Positions 22,906 through 32,449 of a stretch of 64,000 bases of DNA are shown here, piece after piece. The notes beneath the pieces were generated by a model that saw only the letters and a list, made by a program, of their open reading frames with translations, was not told where the DNA came from and made no database searches. Origin of the DNA: Chlorokybus atmophyticus (taxonomy: Eukaryota; Streptophyta; Chlorokybophyceae; Chlorokybales; Chlorokybaceae); contig RHPI01000984.1 of NCBI GenBank assembly GCA_009103225.1, forward strand, positions 5,572 through 69,571, written 5' to 3'. Within the stretch, counting starts at the first letter, position 1; each line of letters begins with the position of its first letter. Made by a program: the position numbers and the translations under genes.

Positions 22906-23992
22906 GGTGGCAGGGTGAACCAACCTGAAGCCGATGCCCCACAGGCTACTAAGCCCGGTATGTCAAGGCAACACCGATCAGCGCAGGCCCGTGAACTGGC
23001 TGTGACCAATGCTGCAGCCGAGGTCAATCGATTCACCAAGACGGGGATGGATACTGTGGAGTTGCCACCACCATTAGAAGAACATCTGCGGGTGCGTCTT
23101 CATTTGAATGGTATCATGCATGCTGATGACATGCCATGGGCGCCATGCTGCAGCCTATGACAATTCACACCAACTTACCATCACTGCGTCTTTGTTGTTT
23201 TGCAGAGTGACAGAGTGCTTCCCAACCGCAAGCGCATACATATAGCGAACGGTGACCCATGGCAGCAGTGGACAAACGGTTAAACTCCCATAGGCGAACT
23301 CTTCCATTTTGCGGACAAAGTTTTTGTCATCAAGCCTTCCAACATCCCTGGCACAAGGCTGGGCTTGTTCACCTGCCAGCCTATTACGAAGGGTGAACGC
23401 ATCATGGTCTTTGACGCAAGTGGTACTCCTACCAGGGGTTCAGAAGACATTCCCTCAGAAGGAGCACCAGCACCACCAGCGATATCACCTGCAGGTCATC
23501 AATAACGTGCCACGCCGGCAGAGCCCTGTCATCGATGGTCACCCTCGATATGGGAACATAGCTGGCTTCCTCAACTCCAGCCGCGATACGCAGTACAATC
23601 CCAACTGCCACATCATGAACTCCATTGATGAGGCTGCGGTGCAGGTAGCTGAGGTCAGGAGTCGGAGTGACATCGCCGCTGGGGAAGAGCTGCTCATGGA
23701 ATACGATCCCTTCCCTCCACCTCCAAACGAGCAACCTGCAGACAGTGTGAGTATACGCAGCTTATATATATGGCTCATATCCATAAACATCACTTGCTCG
23801 GCCAGACACTTTCTATTGCTATTATAGACCGCATCTGTGAGAGCTGTGCGGTCTATGACAATCATTCAGAATTGCAAACAGTGTACTGATTACCATCTGA
23901 CCTCAAGTCGTGAAGTACTCTTTCGAGGCTGCCAGAGAAAAGTTTATTCAATAGGCAACAAAGATGGCAGCTCGCCACACCGTTGCGCTTGA
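22906..23992 (+). pseudogene. Broken SET-domain (lysine methyltransferase-like) gene
   Basis: Exons 22906-23091, 23206-23746 and 23828-23992 have good GT-AG sites. The middle exon holds a SET domain. Its N-terminal part reads FVIKPSNIPGTRLGLFTCQP and ITKGERIMVFDASG. Its C-terminal part reads HPRYGNIAGFLNSS, YNPNC and DIAAGEELLMEYD, giving the GN..(F)(I/L)N, NPNC and GEEL..Y motifs of SAM-dependent methyltransferases. A Cys-containing tail follows. Defects are a TAA at 23281-23283 and a frame change between about 23410 and 23480. The SET proteins nearest in style modify histones or other chromatin proteins; the substrate here is unknown. Many transposon-rich genomes carry such genes inside DNA elements, so it could be cargo. 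Confidence 0.6.
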
Positions 23993-24385
23993 AGACGGCG
24001 CGTACCTCGCCTTGCACTGCCCCGCGTCAAGCTGGTGAATCTTTAGGTGCCTACACATAGAGGGTGCTGAAACGACCACAAGCCGCCCAAAATCAAAAAT
24101 AGAATGTAAGTGTTGAGATTGCTTCGTCTGTGCATGCTGGTACATGTTATTGTGCATTCATAGAATGCACTTGTGTCACCAGATTGACACAGTTAATCAC
24201 ACTATCAGATAGGCGTTTGTACGCCTTTAAAAAGGGATATTCGACTCAGCTGAAAGCAAGTGCGCTGAGCTTACACGCGTGCTGGATAGACTATTCCTGC
24301 TGTTAAGACAGATAGACTTCAGAATACAACAAGAGAAATAATAGAGGGTATGTTGTGTTAGAAAGATGACATGATTTCGGTGTTA

Positions 24386-24612
24386 AACTTGTTATAACTG
24401 GTGGTTATGATCCGCAGAGACTTACCAAGGAAGTGTATCGTAAGGCAAAGACTGCAATTCGCCAAGGCCTTCAAGAGATTGCCACTCAAGGCGCCATGGT
24501 GACACGGGCTGCAAATCAGCAAAGGCTGAAAGAGCAGGATTATCAGTCAAAAATCGAGAAGACCATTATGTCCATGCTGCGCAATGGTTTGATAGCAGGC
24601 GACATTGGTTGA
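24386..24612 (+). pseudogene. ATG-less coding scrap, unknown family
   Basis: A 75-codon open stretch (LTKEVYRKAKTAIRQGLQEI, MVTRAANQQRLKEQDY, MSMLRNGLIAGDIG) has no start codon and ends at TGA. It is basic and helical. A related frame with many Gln continues near 24640-24740. It abuts the truncated 5' edge of Ty3/gypsy copy B and may belong to the element into which copy B was inserted. Confidence 0.4.
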
Positions 24613-24843
24613 CTGAGGAGCAGATAGCTGCCGTGCGCACCAATGCTCCTAAACGCCTAAGATGCGACTGCACAGTGGCAGGCTGAGCAATTGCAATTGC
24701 AGCAATGCAACAAGGCGGAGTGGGAGACATGCCGGCTATGCATCAACGCCATTGCTGATCGTAGGAAACAGCAAGCGAGAAGTTTGGGTGGAAGAGCACA
24801 TGAAGACCATCCATTTTCAGCATCCAGGGTGGGCTGAGTCTAA

Positions 24844-27494
24844 GTCCCCTTATGGTGCACCTATTTTGTTTGTACGAAAGAAGAACGGGAGCTTGCGCAT
24901 GTGCGTCGACTACCGAGCTCTCAACAACATCACGACGAGGAATTGCTTTCCACTTCCACGTATCGACGAGTTGCTGGAGCAATTGCAAGGTGCACAGTAC
25001 TTTACAACACTTGATCTTGCTTGAGGTTATCACCAAATCCGCATCGCGCCCGAGGATGTGGAGAAAACAGCTTTTAACACACGTTATGGGCACTACGAGT
25101 GGTTGGTCATGTCCTTCGGACTTACGAACGCACCGGCAACATTTCAAACGCTTATGAACAGCGTTTTTGCTGACTTGATTGGTAAGGGAGTCCTCGTGTA
25201 CCTCGACGACATTTTGGTGTACGCGACAACAAAGGAGGAGCACGTGGCACTTCTACGGCGCGTGTTGCAGCGTTTGCGCGAACACAAGTTGTACGCCCAG
25301 CTACAAAAGTGCAAATTCATGCTTCGAGATGTGGAGTACCTAGGCCACATCGTGTCGCATGAAGGCATCAAGCCGGACCCCAACAAAGTGCAGGTGGTGC
25401 GCGAGTGGGCTGCCCCGACCAACGTAAAGGAGGTGATGTCCTTTTTAGGCCTTGCGGGGTATTATCGCATATTTATCATGGGGTTTTCGCGAATAGCTGC
25501 TCCCTTGACTGCCCTACTTAAGAAGGGAAAGCCTTAGAGCTGGTCAACAACAGAGGAACATGCATTTGCTGCGTTGAAGAAGGCGCTGACGGAGGCACCA
25601 GTCCTGGCTCACCCCGACATGATGGAAAAGACATGTATTTTGGCTTGCGACGCGTCCGACGCAGCCGTAGGAGCTGTTTTGCAGCAAGACCATGGCAACG
25701 GCCTTCCCCCTGTAGCATTTTTCAGCAAGAAGATGAGTGGTGCGGAGCTGAATTACCCCGTGCTCGAGAAGGAACTTTTGGCGCAAGTAATGGCGCTACG
25801 ACAATGGCGTTGTTTTTTGGAAAGCAAAAAGTTCATGCTTGAGACGGATCACTCTCCACTAAGGTACTTACAAACACAACCTCATCTGAGTCGCAGACAA
25901 GCTCGATGGCTTGAGTTCTTTCAACTTTTTGACTTCGTTATCAAGTACAAGCGCGGTACGTGAAATGGTGTTGCTGACGCGCTGAGCCGGCTTAATGCAA
26001 TTGAGGCACTCGCTCGAATGCAGCCCGAGTGGACCGGCCAAATTCGGCAAGCTTCTTTTGAAGACACGGAGGGTATGAAAGTGTTGCAAGAGCTGAAAAA
26101 TGCAGCTACGGACACAAGTGGGCACTGGTCAATGCACGACGGGCTGCTGTGCCACCACGGGCGCTTGTACATCCCCAACGTCACGCATATCCGTGTGAAG
26201 TTGCTGAAGGAAGCTCATGACGTGCCCATTGCTGGTCATCAAGGGTTGGAAAGGACTTTGGCGAGCTTAGAACAACGTTGTTACTGGCGAGAGATGCATC
26301 GCGATGTGCGCGACTACGTGGCTTTGTGCGACGCATGCCAAAGGGTGAAGGCAAGCAACAAAAAGCCAGGTGGGTTGCTGCCTCTCCCTGTGCCATTATC
26401 CAAGTGGGAGCAAGTTACCATGGACTTTATCACGGGGCTACCAAAGACAAAAGAAGGGTACGACGCTATACTTGTGTTCGTCGATAAAACCAGCAAAATG
26501 GTACGCTTGGCACCGTGTCGTGAGTCTTGCACGGCACCGGAGGCAGCACGCTTCTTCGTGAAGCATGTATTTCGTTCTTATGGATTACCATGAAGCATTG
26601 TGAGTAATCGCGACCCGCGCTTTACAAGTAAGTTTTGGGAGGCGCTGCATAGCGCACTAGGTACCACATTAAAGTTTAGCACGGCATCCCACCCGCAAAC
26701 TGATGGGCAAACGGAGCGGGCCAACCGTGTGATCGAGGACATGCTGCGTTGCTACGTTAACGCGCGACAAGACAATTGGGCGGAGCTGCTTGAGTTAGTT
26801 GAGTTTGCGATCAACAACCACCACAATGCAAGCACAGGTGTCACTCCCTTCCTTATGAACTACGGGCAACATCTATTGACACCGTTGACGGCATGGACAC
26901 CGCGACGACATGACGTGCGTGTGGAAACAGCTAATGACTTCCTTACAAAGTGCGCGGACATTAACAAGGCAGCTAGGGATGCGCTATTGGTGGCACAAAA
27001 TCGGCAGAAGCAGTACGCGGACGCGCATCGCCGACGCCTCACGTTTCAGGAAGGCGACATTGTGTTATTCTCCGCGAAGCACGTCCAGGTGCGTACGGGA
27101 GTTCGCAAGCTGAATGAACGCTGGTTGGGACCATTTAAGGTCAGCAAAGTTATCTTGGACGTGGCGTACAAGCTGGAGCTACCCGACACCATGCGTGTGC
27201 ACCCCGTTTTTCACGTCTCCCTTCTGAAAGCATATCGAGGACAACTGCCAGAAAGGCCGCCCCCCAAAGTTGGCACGGATGGTGAACCAGAGTGGGAGGT
27301 AGAAGACATCCTTGGTGAGAAGTTTGTGCATGGCGTATGCAAGTTTTTAATGAAATGGAAGGGCTATCCGTTGCACGAAGCATCCTGGGAGCCAGAGACA
27401 CACTTGAAAAATGCTCAAGACGTTGTGCGTGACTATCTTGCTCGACGACAACCTCGCGAGCTTCGAGGACGAAGCTCACCTAGGGGGGGAGGAG
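24844..27494 (+). pseudogene. Ty3/gypsy chromovirus pol, copy B (5'-truncated)
   Basis: The copy begins abruptly inside RT ([17 protein letters not shown]) and runs to the 3' LTR. RT keeps YLDD, and RNase H keeps ACDASDAAVGAVLQ and ETDHSPLRY. Integrase keeps the H2C2 finger, MDFITGLP, SNRDPRF and PQTDGQTERANR. The last frame (26600-27499) ends in a chromodomain (EWEVEDILGEKFVHGVCKFL, then WKGYPLHEASWEPETHL), so this is a chromovirus whose integrase would be guided to modified histones. In-frame stops are few: TGA 25022 (LDLA*GYHQ), TAG 25537 (Trp in copy A), TGA 25961 and TGA 26591 (CGA in copy A). A polypurine tract lies at 27482-27494. The missing 5' part makes it non-autonomous. Confidence 0.88.
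27482..27494 (+). other. Polypurine tract of Ty3/gypsy copy B
   Basis: AGGGGGGGAGGAG sits immediately before the TG of the 3' LTR, the expected place for plus-strand priming. Confidence 0.8.
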
Positions 27495-28162
27495 TGTAAC
27501 AGTCAAGGCCAAATTTTGTGATTTTCATGGCCATTTTAGGCCTTATTTGTAAGGTACATGTTTTATGACTTGTGGCGGATATCGGCGAGTTATGAGTCTG
27601 CCGCGGATCGACCGGGGCCCCAAGACCAGTCCGGAAGGTGCCAGAAAACGGAGGGCCAGTCGAGAAGGGCTCGACCAGATTTCTGGAAGGGCCTGGCGCC
27701 AAGTAGTATAACTTGACCATATGAGCAGCAAATTAGGAGATCTTTGGTGCGTTGGAAAGGTCTAGAAGTGTACTACAAGATTCTGCAAGAATATCTTAGC
27801 TTCTAGTTCCGTCTAGCGCTAGAATCGTCTAGACAGTAGCATGTGCAGACTGGTAGGTATAAAAGTGACATTCTACAATTTGCAATACAACCTTTAGCTC
27901 CCTAGTTTCTTGTGTGCAAGCTTGGTGGTGGTTAGCAGGGGTTGCTAGCGTGTGCCCACCGGTGTGTGCTTGCTTGTGTGACGATCCAAGGCGCTACACA
28001 AGTCGGTGTGTAGCTTCGAGCGCACGCGCGTGCATACGCGAGTGGCGGGGCGCGCGTGTGTGCTTGGCAGAGGGGGCAAGGTTCCGGTGTGAATACTGTG
28101 CCTTGGTGAGAGGGTTGTGGATTGGACCAACTCACAGGTATCAAGGCACGAGCACCGTCACA
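27495..28162 (+). mobile_element. 3' LTR of Ty3/gypsy copy B
   Basis: The LTR runs from TGTAACAG to GTCACA and aligns along its whole length with the LTR at 12789-13452. It keeps a TATA box (TATAAAAG, 27858-27865) that copy A lacks. The bases flanking the two LTRs do not match, so A and B are separate insertions, not the ends of one element. Confidence 0.85.
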
Positions 28163-28457
28163 TACAATGTGGCGTGCATATGCGCATGCATTAGACATGT
28201 AACAGACTGCGCATGTAAGCATGTTGCGTACAGAAAACGCAAGACATGCGTGTGATGGAGTACCCCGTACGCACAGACAGCAGCCGCTATAACAGCAAGC
28301 TCTCATTGCAGGCAGGCAGGAAGCACATGTATACAACGCCACTGGCCAATTGGAACTGGTCATATGGCCCACTGATCGAGCAGCTAGGGGCCTACTAGAA
28401 CCTCAACAGCAAGACATTGATAGAGCAGCTATGTACAAGGTGAAAACCGCTGCTGAC

Positions 28458-28687
28458 TCAATTGGAGTAGTCATAGCCGTGACCATCGCTGACGTAGTCT
28501 CCCATGGTGGCCTCGGTATACTCCGACAGCTCGCTATCGGATGCAGCGAGTGCCAAGAAGAGGTTGTACATCTCCTCCCTCACGTTATCGGGGAGGTTGG
28601 GCACCCTCCGCATGCGATAGCGCATGCGACGGAACTTGTGCTTGTAGCGGGCGGCACGTACATTCTCCGCTATAACATCCTCCAGTT
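28458..28687 (-). CDS. Hypothetical terminal exon on the minus strand
   Basis: Read from an AG acceptor at 28688-28689, the frame begins LEDVIAENVRAARYKHKF and passes through MRRVPNLPDNVREEM. It then gives the helix YNLFLALAASDSELSEYTEA and ends in TGA at 28458. It contains no start codon of its own exon, as expected for a last exon. Its composition is more protein-like than the overlapping plus-strand frame at 28350-28790. I recognise no family. Confidence 0.4.
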
Positions 28688-28896
28688 CTACACCAAGTCA
28701 TGTCTATCTCTTGACGCTGTGCAGACACCTGCGTTGCTAGAGTTTGGTCACAATGCATGCTACCAACAGATATCAGCAGCTTACAGATAGTGCAAGTCAT
28801 ACCTTCCTGCGCAAGTCGGCAACGGTTTGCCGCAGCTCTCACACGTCGCGGCGCAGCCAAGCCGATATGCACAAGCATGCATGCCAACAGAAACAT

Positions 28897-29420
28897 ACAC
28901 AAACCAGAGCAAGCCTGCACAACAAGAAGGTTTACACACTGTGAGGTGGAATACCAGATCAAAGGGCGTAGCGGCAAGGGAAGAAGGCGACGGCGCATGC
29001 CAACAGAGACTGAGCAAGAAGAGGCTGGCCGTGCGTTGACTAACTTGGTCAACACACAAACACATATGCACACACACATGCACAGACAATAAAGCATCTC
29101 AACTTTGTGCATACACAAACCAAAGCAAGCCTGCACAACAAGAAGGTTTACACACAGTGACGTGGAATACCAGATCAAAGGGCGTGGCGGCGAGGGAAGA
29201 AGGCGACGGCGCATGCCAACAGAGACTGAGCAAGAAGAGGCTGGCCGTGCGTTGACTAACTTGGTCAACACACAAACACATATGCACACACACATGCACA
29301 GACAATGAAGCATCTCAACTTTGTGCATACACAAACCAGAGCAAGCCTGCACAACAAGAAGGTTTACACACAGTGAGGTGGAATACCAGATCAAAGGGCG
29401 TGGCGGCGAGGGAAGAAGCA
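28897..29420. repeat. Tandem repeat, 216-bp unit, about 2.4 copies
   Basis: The anchor AAACCAGAGCAAGCCTGCAC and its variants occur at 28901, 29117 and 29333, exactly 216 bp apart, with few differences. Because 216 is a multiple of three, long frames stay open on both strands (for example 28585-29499 minus). These frames look like artefacts of the repeat. Confidence 0.9.
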
Positions 29421-30093
29421 CTGTGGGAAGAGAGACGGCGGCGGCGGCGCCAGACACAAGACTACAACTGCAACAACCTTGACGCCCACATGCACACAAC
29501 CGGCGTGGACGAGGGTTTCATAATGTGACACCCTGTCAAGTCTCAGCCTATTGCTGACAGCCTAGTGCGTCAGCAGAGGACTGAGAATTGACAGTCGCAA
29601 AGTCACCCCCGTCGCTGCCGCCCATGCCGCTGATACTGCCGCCGACTACGCCGCCCGCAACTTCAAACCCTAATTCGTACCTGATCGGTCCTGTTGAGCG
29701 ATATTCTACTACCTGACACCCGCCTCTCAAATTGAGAGGCATGTGAGGGGTGTAACAGCTGGCCAAACGGCTGTTTGCTCAACTCGGTGCAACTAGGCTG
29801 CAATTTCTGCTGATTGTGGCGGTGAGTCTGACAAGCCTGAGTTGATGGGTAGCCCTGATAGGTATCATGTCGCTGTCACCCGCCATAGCCATGGCTAGCC
29901 ATGATAGAGCGCCCATGTTCTTGTGGGGAATTCCCGTGCCGCCGCCAGTGCTAGTCTTTGTTGAGGAAGTCCCGTGCCGCCGCCCTCGCCGGTAAGCAGC
30001 TGATGGTCACCTGCGCTTGGGAGCGCTTGCTTGCTTGGTTTGTTTGCATGAACATCTGGAAATGTGCCGGTGTGTGTGTGTGGGTGCATGTGT

Positions 30094-30113
30094 GGGTGGG
30101 TGGGTGGGTTGGG
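30094..30113 (+). other. G-quadruplex-type run
   Basis: Five GGG runs separated by one or two bases (GGGTGGGTGGGTGGGTTGGG) match the canonical G4 pattern. A second G-rich stretch lies at 30612-30635. Whether it folds in vivo is unknown. Confidence 0.6.
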
Positions 30114-30142
30114 CTTGTGTTGTTACTTCTCGTGGTTGGGGC

Positions 30143-30470
30143 AAAACGCTGGGGCAGCCTCGTGCGTAAGGCCTCGGTGACCTTCCCTACGCCCTTGCAC
30201 AAGTTGGTTGGGCGAAAACGCTGGGGGCAGCCTCGTGCGTAAGGCCTCGGTGACCTTCCCTGCGCCCTTGCACAAGTTGGTTTGGGGAAAACGCTGGGGC
30301 AGCCTCGTGCATAAGGCCTCGGTGACCTTCCCTGCGCCCTTGCACAAGTTAGTTGGGGGAAAACGCTGGGGCAGCCTCGTGCGTAAGGCCTTGGTGACCT
30401 TCCCTGCGCCCTTGCACAAGTTGGTTGGGGGAAAACGCTGGGGCAGCCTCGTGCATAAGGCCTCGGTGTT
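30143..30470. repeat. Tandem repeat, 72-bp unit, about 4.6 copies
   Basis: The anchor AAAACGCTGGGGCAGCCTCG lies at 30143, 30215, 30288, 30360 and 30432. One further dispersed copy of the same core, with the same GTTGCATG-type flank, lies at 31553-31600. The unit reads through in frame on both strands, giving repetitive ORFs that I do not accept as genes. Confidence 0.9.
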
Positions 30471-30723
30471 CAGGTTGCATGCTTGCATTATGCGTGTGGT
30501 TTTCAGTTTCAATGGTTTTGCGGTGGTCACCTGCGCTTGGGTGCAATTGCTTGGATGGTTTACTTGCTTGCCTTCACATATGTGCGTGTGCTGGTGTCTG
30601 TGTGTGTGTGTGGTGGTTGGGGGGTGGGGGGGGCTTGTGTCGTTGCTTGTCGTGGTGTGTAAGTTTCCTTCGATTGCAAGCCCGTGAACTCAGTCATACC
30701 TGCGTGCATGTACATGCAGGTCA

Positions 30724-31262
30724 TGGAAGCATCCGCGAGCGGAAGCCTAGCAAAGCGTGCCAAGACGCATTCAAAGACGCCTCAGCCATTGCCATACATG
30801 AGTCCAAAATTGACTGACAAACTTCTCCAGGTGGGCAAGCGCCCGGGGAAGGTGCAGCGCTGGTTGGGGAAGGTTAGCATCGGTGACGGATACAAGCAGT
30901 GCAAGCTTGATGACTGGGCGGTCTCCACGCATGGCTACGAGGACACTGGCCCTTTGGCTATTCGAACCGTTGTGAAGGGTCCAGTGACGTGCAATGTATC
31001 GCAGCATGAGAGAGCCACCAGCCCGGCGGCGCCGCCCGACCCTGTGCCCGATCCTAAGCCCGCTCCCATGCCACTGCTCACGTCCTTCGATGTTGGCGTC
31101 ATTGGCTACACTGGTATGCGTCTCACCATCAAAACCGTCAATAAGGCTCCACTTGGCTGGAGCCTTGCATCGGGATCAGTTGTGGGGGATGTGCTGCGCG
31201 CAGGGCCGATCATAACTATCGTGGATGGACCTTGGCCCATGCAGTTACCCGAGGCCCAGTGA
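30724..31262 (+). CDS. Unknown 179-aa protein
   Basis: The first in-frame ATG after a good acceptor (TACATGCAG, ending 30720) is at 30724, giving MEASASGSLAKRAKTHSKT. The early KRAK cluster could be a nuclear localisation signal. A Pro-rich linker (PDPVPDPKPAPMP) separates two folded-looking parts (RWLGKVSIGDGYKQCKLDDW and VGVIGYTGMRLTIKTVNKAP). No known domain is recognised. It lies just upstream of the many-exon RGG gene on the same strand, and both start after similar acceptors, so it could be another exon of that locus. Confidence 0.45.
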
Positions 31263-32449
31263 CTCTGTGCACATGCAATGCGTGTACAGTTTTGTGCAGG
31301 TTCAGGCTGTCGTAGTGGTGCTGTCTGAGCCATGTACCAGGTTCAGCAGTGACCTTGGCCAGTGACATTGGCGAGCAGTGACCTTGGCCCATGTATATAT
31401 ATCCTTGCATGTAAGTACGTGTAGATGCATGTGTGCGATCAGTCTGCGGCACTGCATTAAAGAATGCAATGGTGGGAGTACAACTTAGGCTGTGTACATG
31501 GTCTGCTGATGTCCGTCACAGATTGCATTCGCCGACATGTGTTGGTGTATGTGCTGGGGCAGCCTCGTGCGTAAGGCCTCGGTGTCCAGGTTGCATGGTT
31601 GCATTCTTCTTGTAAATGCGTCTGCAGTTGTGATGGTTGTGGGTGAGATGCTGCTACTACTACCAGTGGGGCTCCCAACATCCACACCAGTGTGGAATTC
31701 GTGAGCCACACTGGCAGTAGTAGTTAACAATTACGGAGCTACAACTACTAGTTGTAGCTCTGCCTAAACAGATGTTTGAGTTATTTATTCTTTAGTATCA
31801 CATAAGCAATTTGGTACACTATAGTTCACGAATGCAACATTATTCATTGTCATCTTTGTGCTTGTGACAGGCGGCATTTGTTATGGTAGGTCGGAGACAG
31901 AGTCGTGAGTCGTGAGTCGTGACTGGTGTAGGTCGGAGAGTCGAGAGTCGTGAGTCATGACTGGTGTCCGATAAGCACATTTGCTGACGTGTCGAGCAGA
32001 ATGCACAATCGATTCCATACGCACGGCAATACCCTACGCAGTGCTTTTTGCTCGTGGTGTTGGCGGCGGCGACGGCGGCGGTAGGTGAGCGGCTGCTAGC
32101 GGCACACTCGTCTGTCTCATTGTGCTGCTATCGTTTTCATGCTCAATTCCTCATGACCATAAAGCACAGCTTTTTTGTAGACATGCAGGCAAGGTTTGTG
32201 CATGCACTGGCATTTGCCTGCTAGCTTGCTGTTCAGCTGGACTAAGTCATGTTCAGCTGGCAGGGAGCTGAACGACGTGCTTCGGCAAGGTAAAGTACGG
32301 TTTGCTTGATGTGTGAAGCACATGCACATGGCCAAGCAGCTGCAGTCAACTGAGGCAGTTAACTGAGGTTTTTGGTTGAACAGTGTTGCGGTTGTGCACA
32401 GCTTGACCTACTAGTTTGACCTACTCAACACACAGGTGGAGCAGTGGTC
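31263..32449. other. No supported gene; short repeats
   Basis: The stretch contains GAGTCGTGA-type short tandem repeats (about 31893-31965) and a GGC-rich run near 32065-32092. I see no coding region with family resemblance. Confidence 0.5.

Noticed and set aside
12789-28162. A single 15-kb LTR element bounded by the two related LTRs
   Set aside because: RT, RNase H and integrase occur twice between the LTRs, unrelated genes lie in between, and the flanks of the two LTRs do not match.
28585-29499. 304-aa minus-strand protein with internal repeats
   Set aside because: The frame is open because the 216-bp tandem unit is divisible by three. It reads as Cys/Val-rich low complexity and a plus-strand frame is equally open.
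30123-30687. Repeat proteins on either strand of the 72-bp array
   Set aside because: Both strands are open over the same units and neither reading has a start context or flanking exons.
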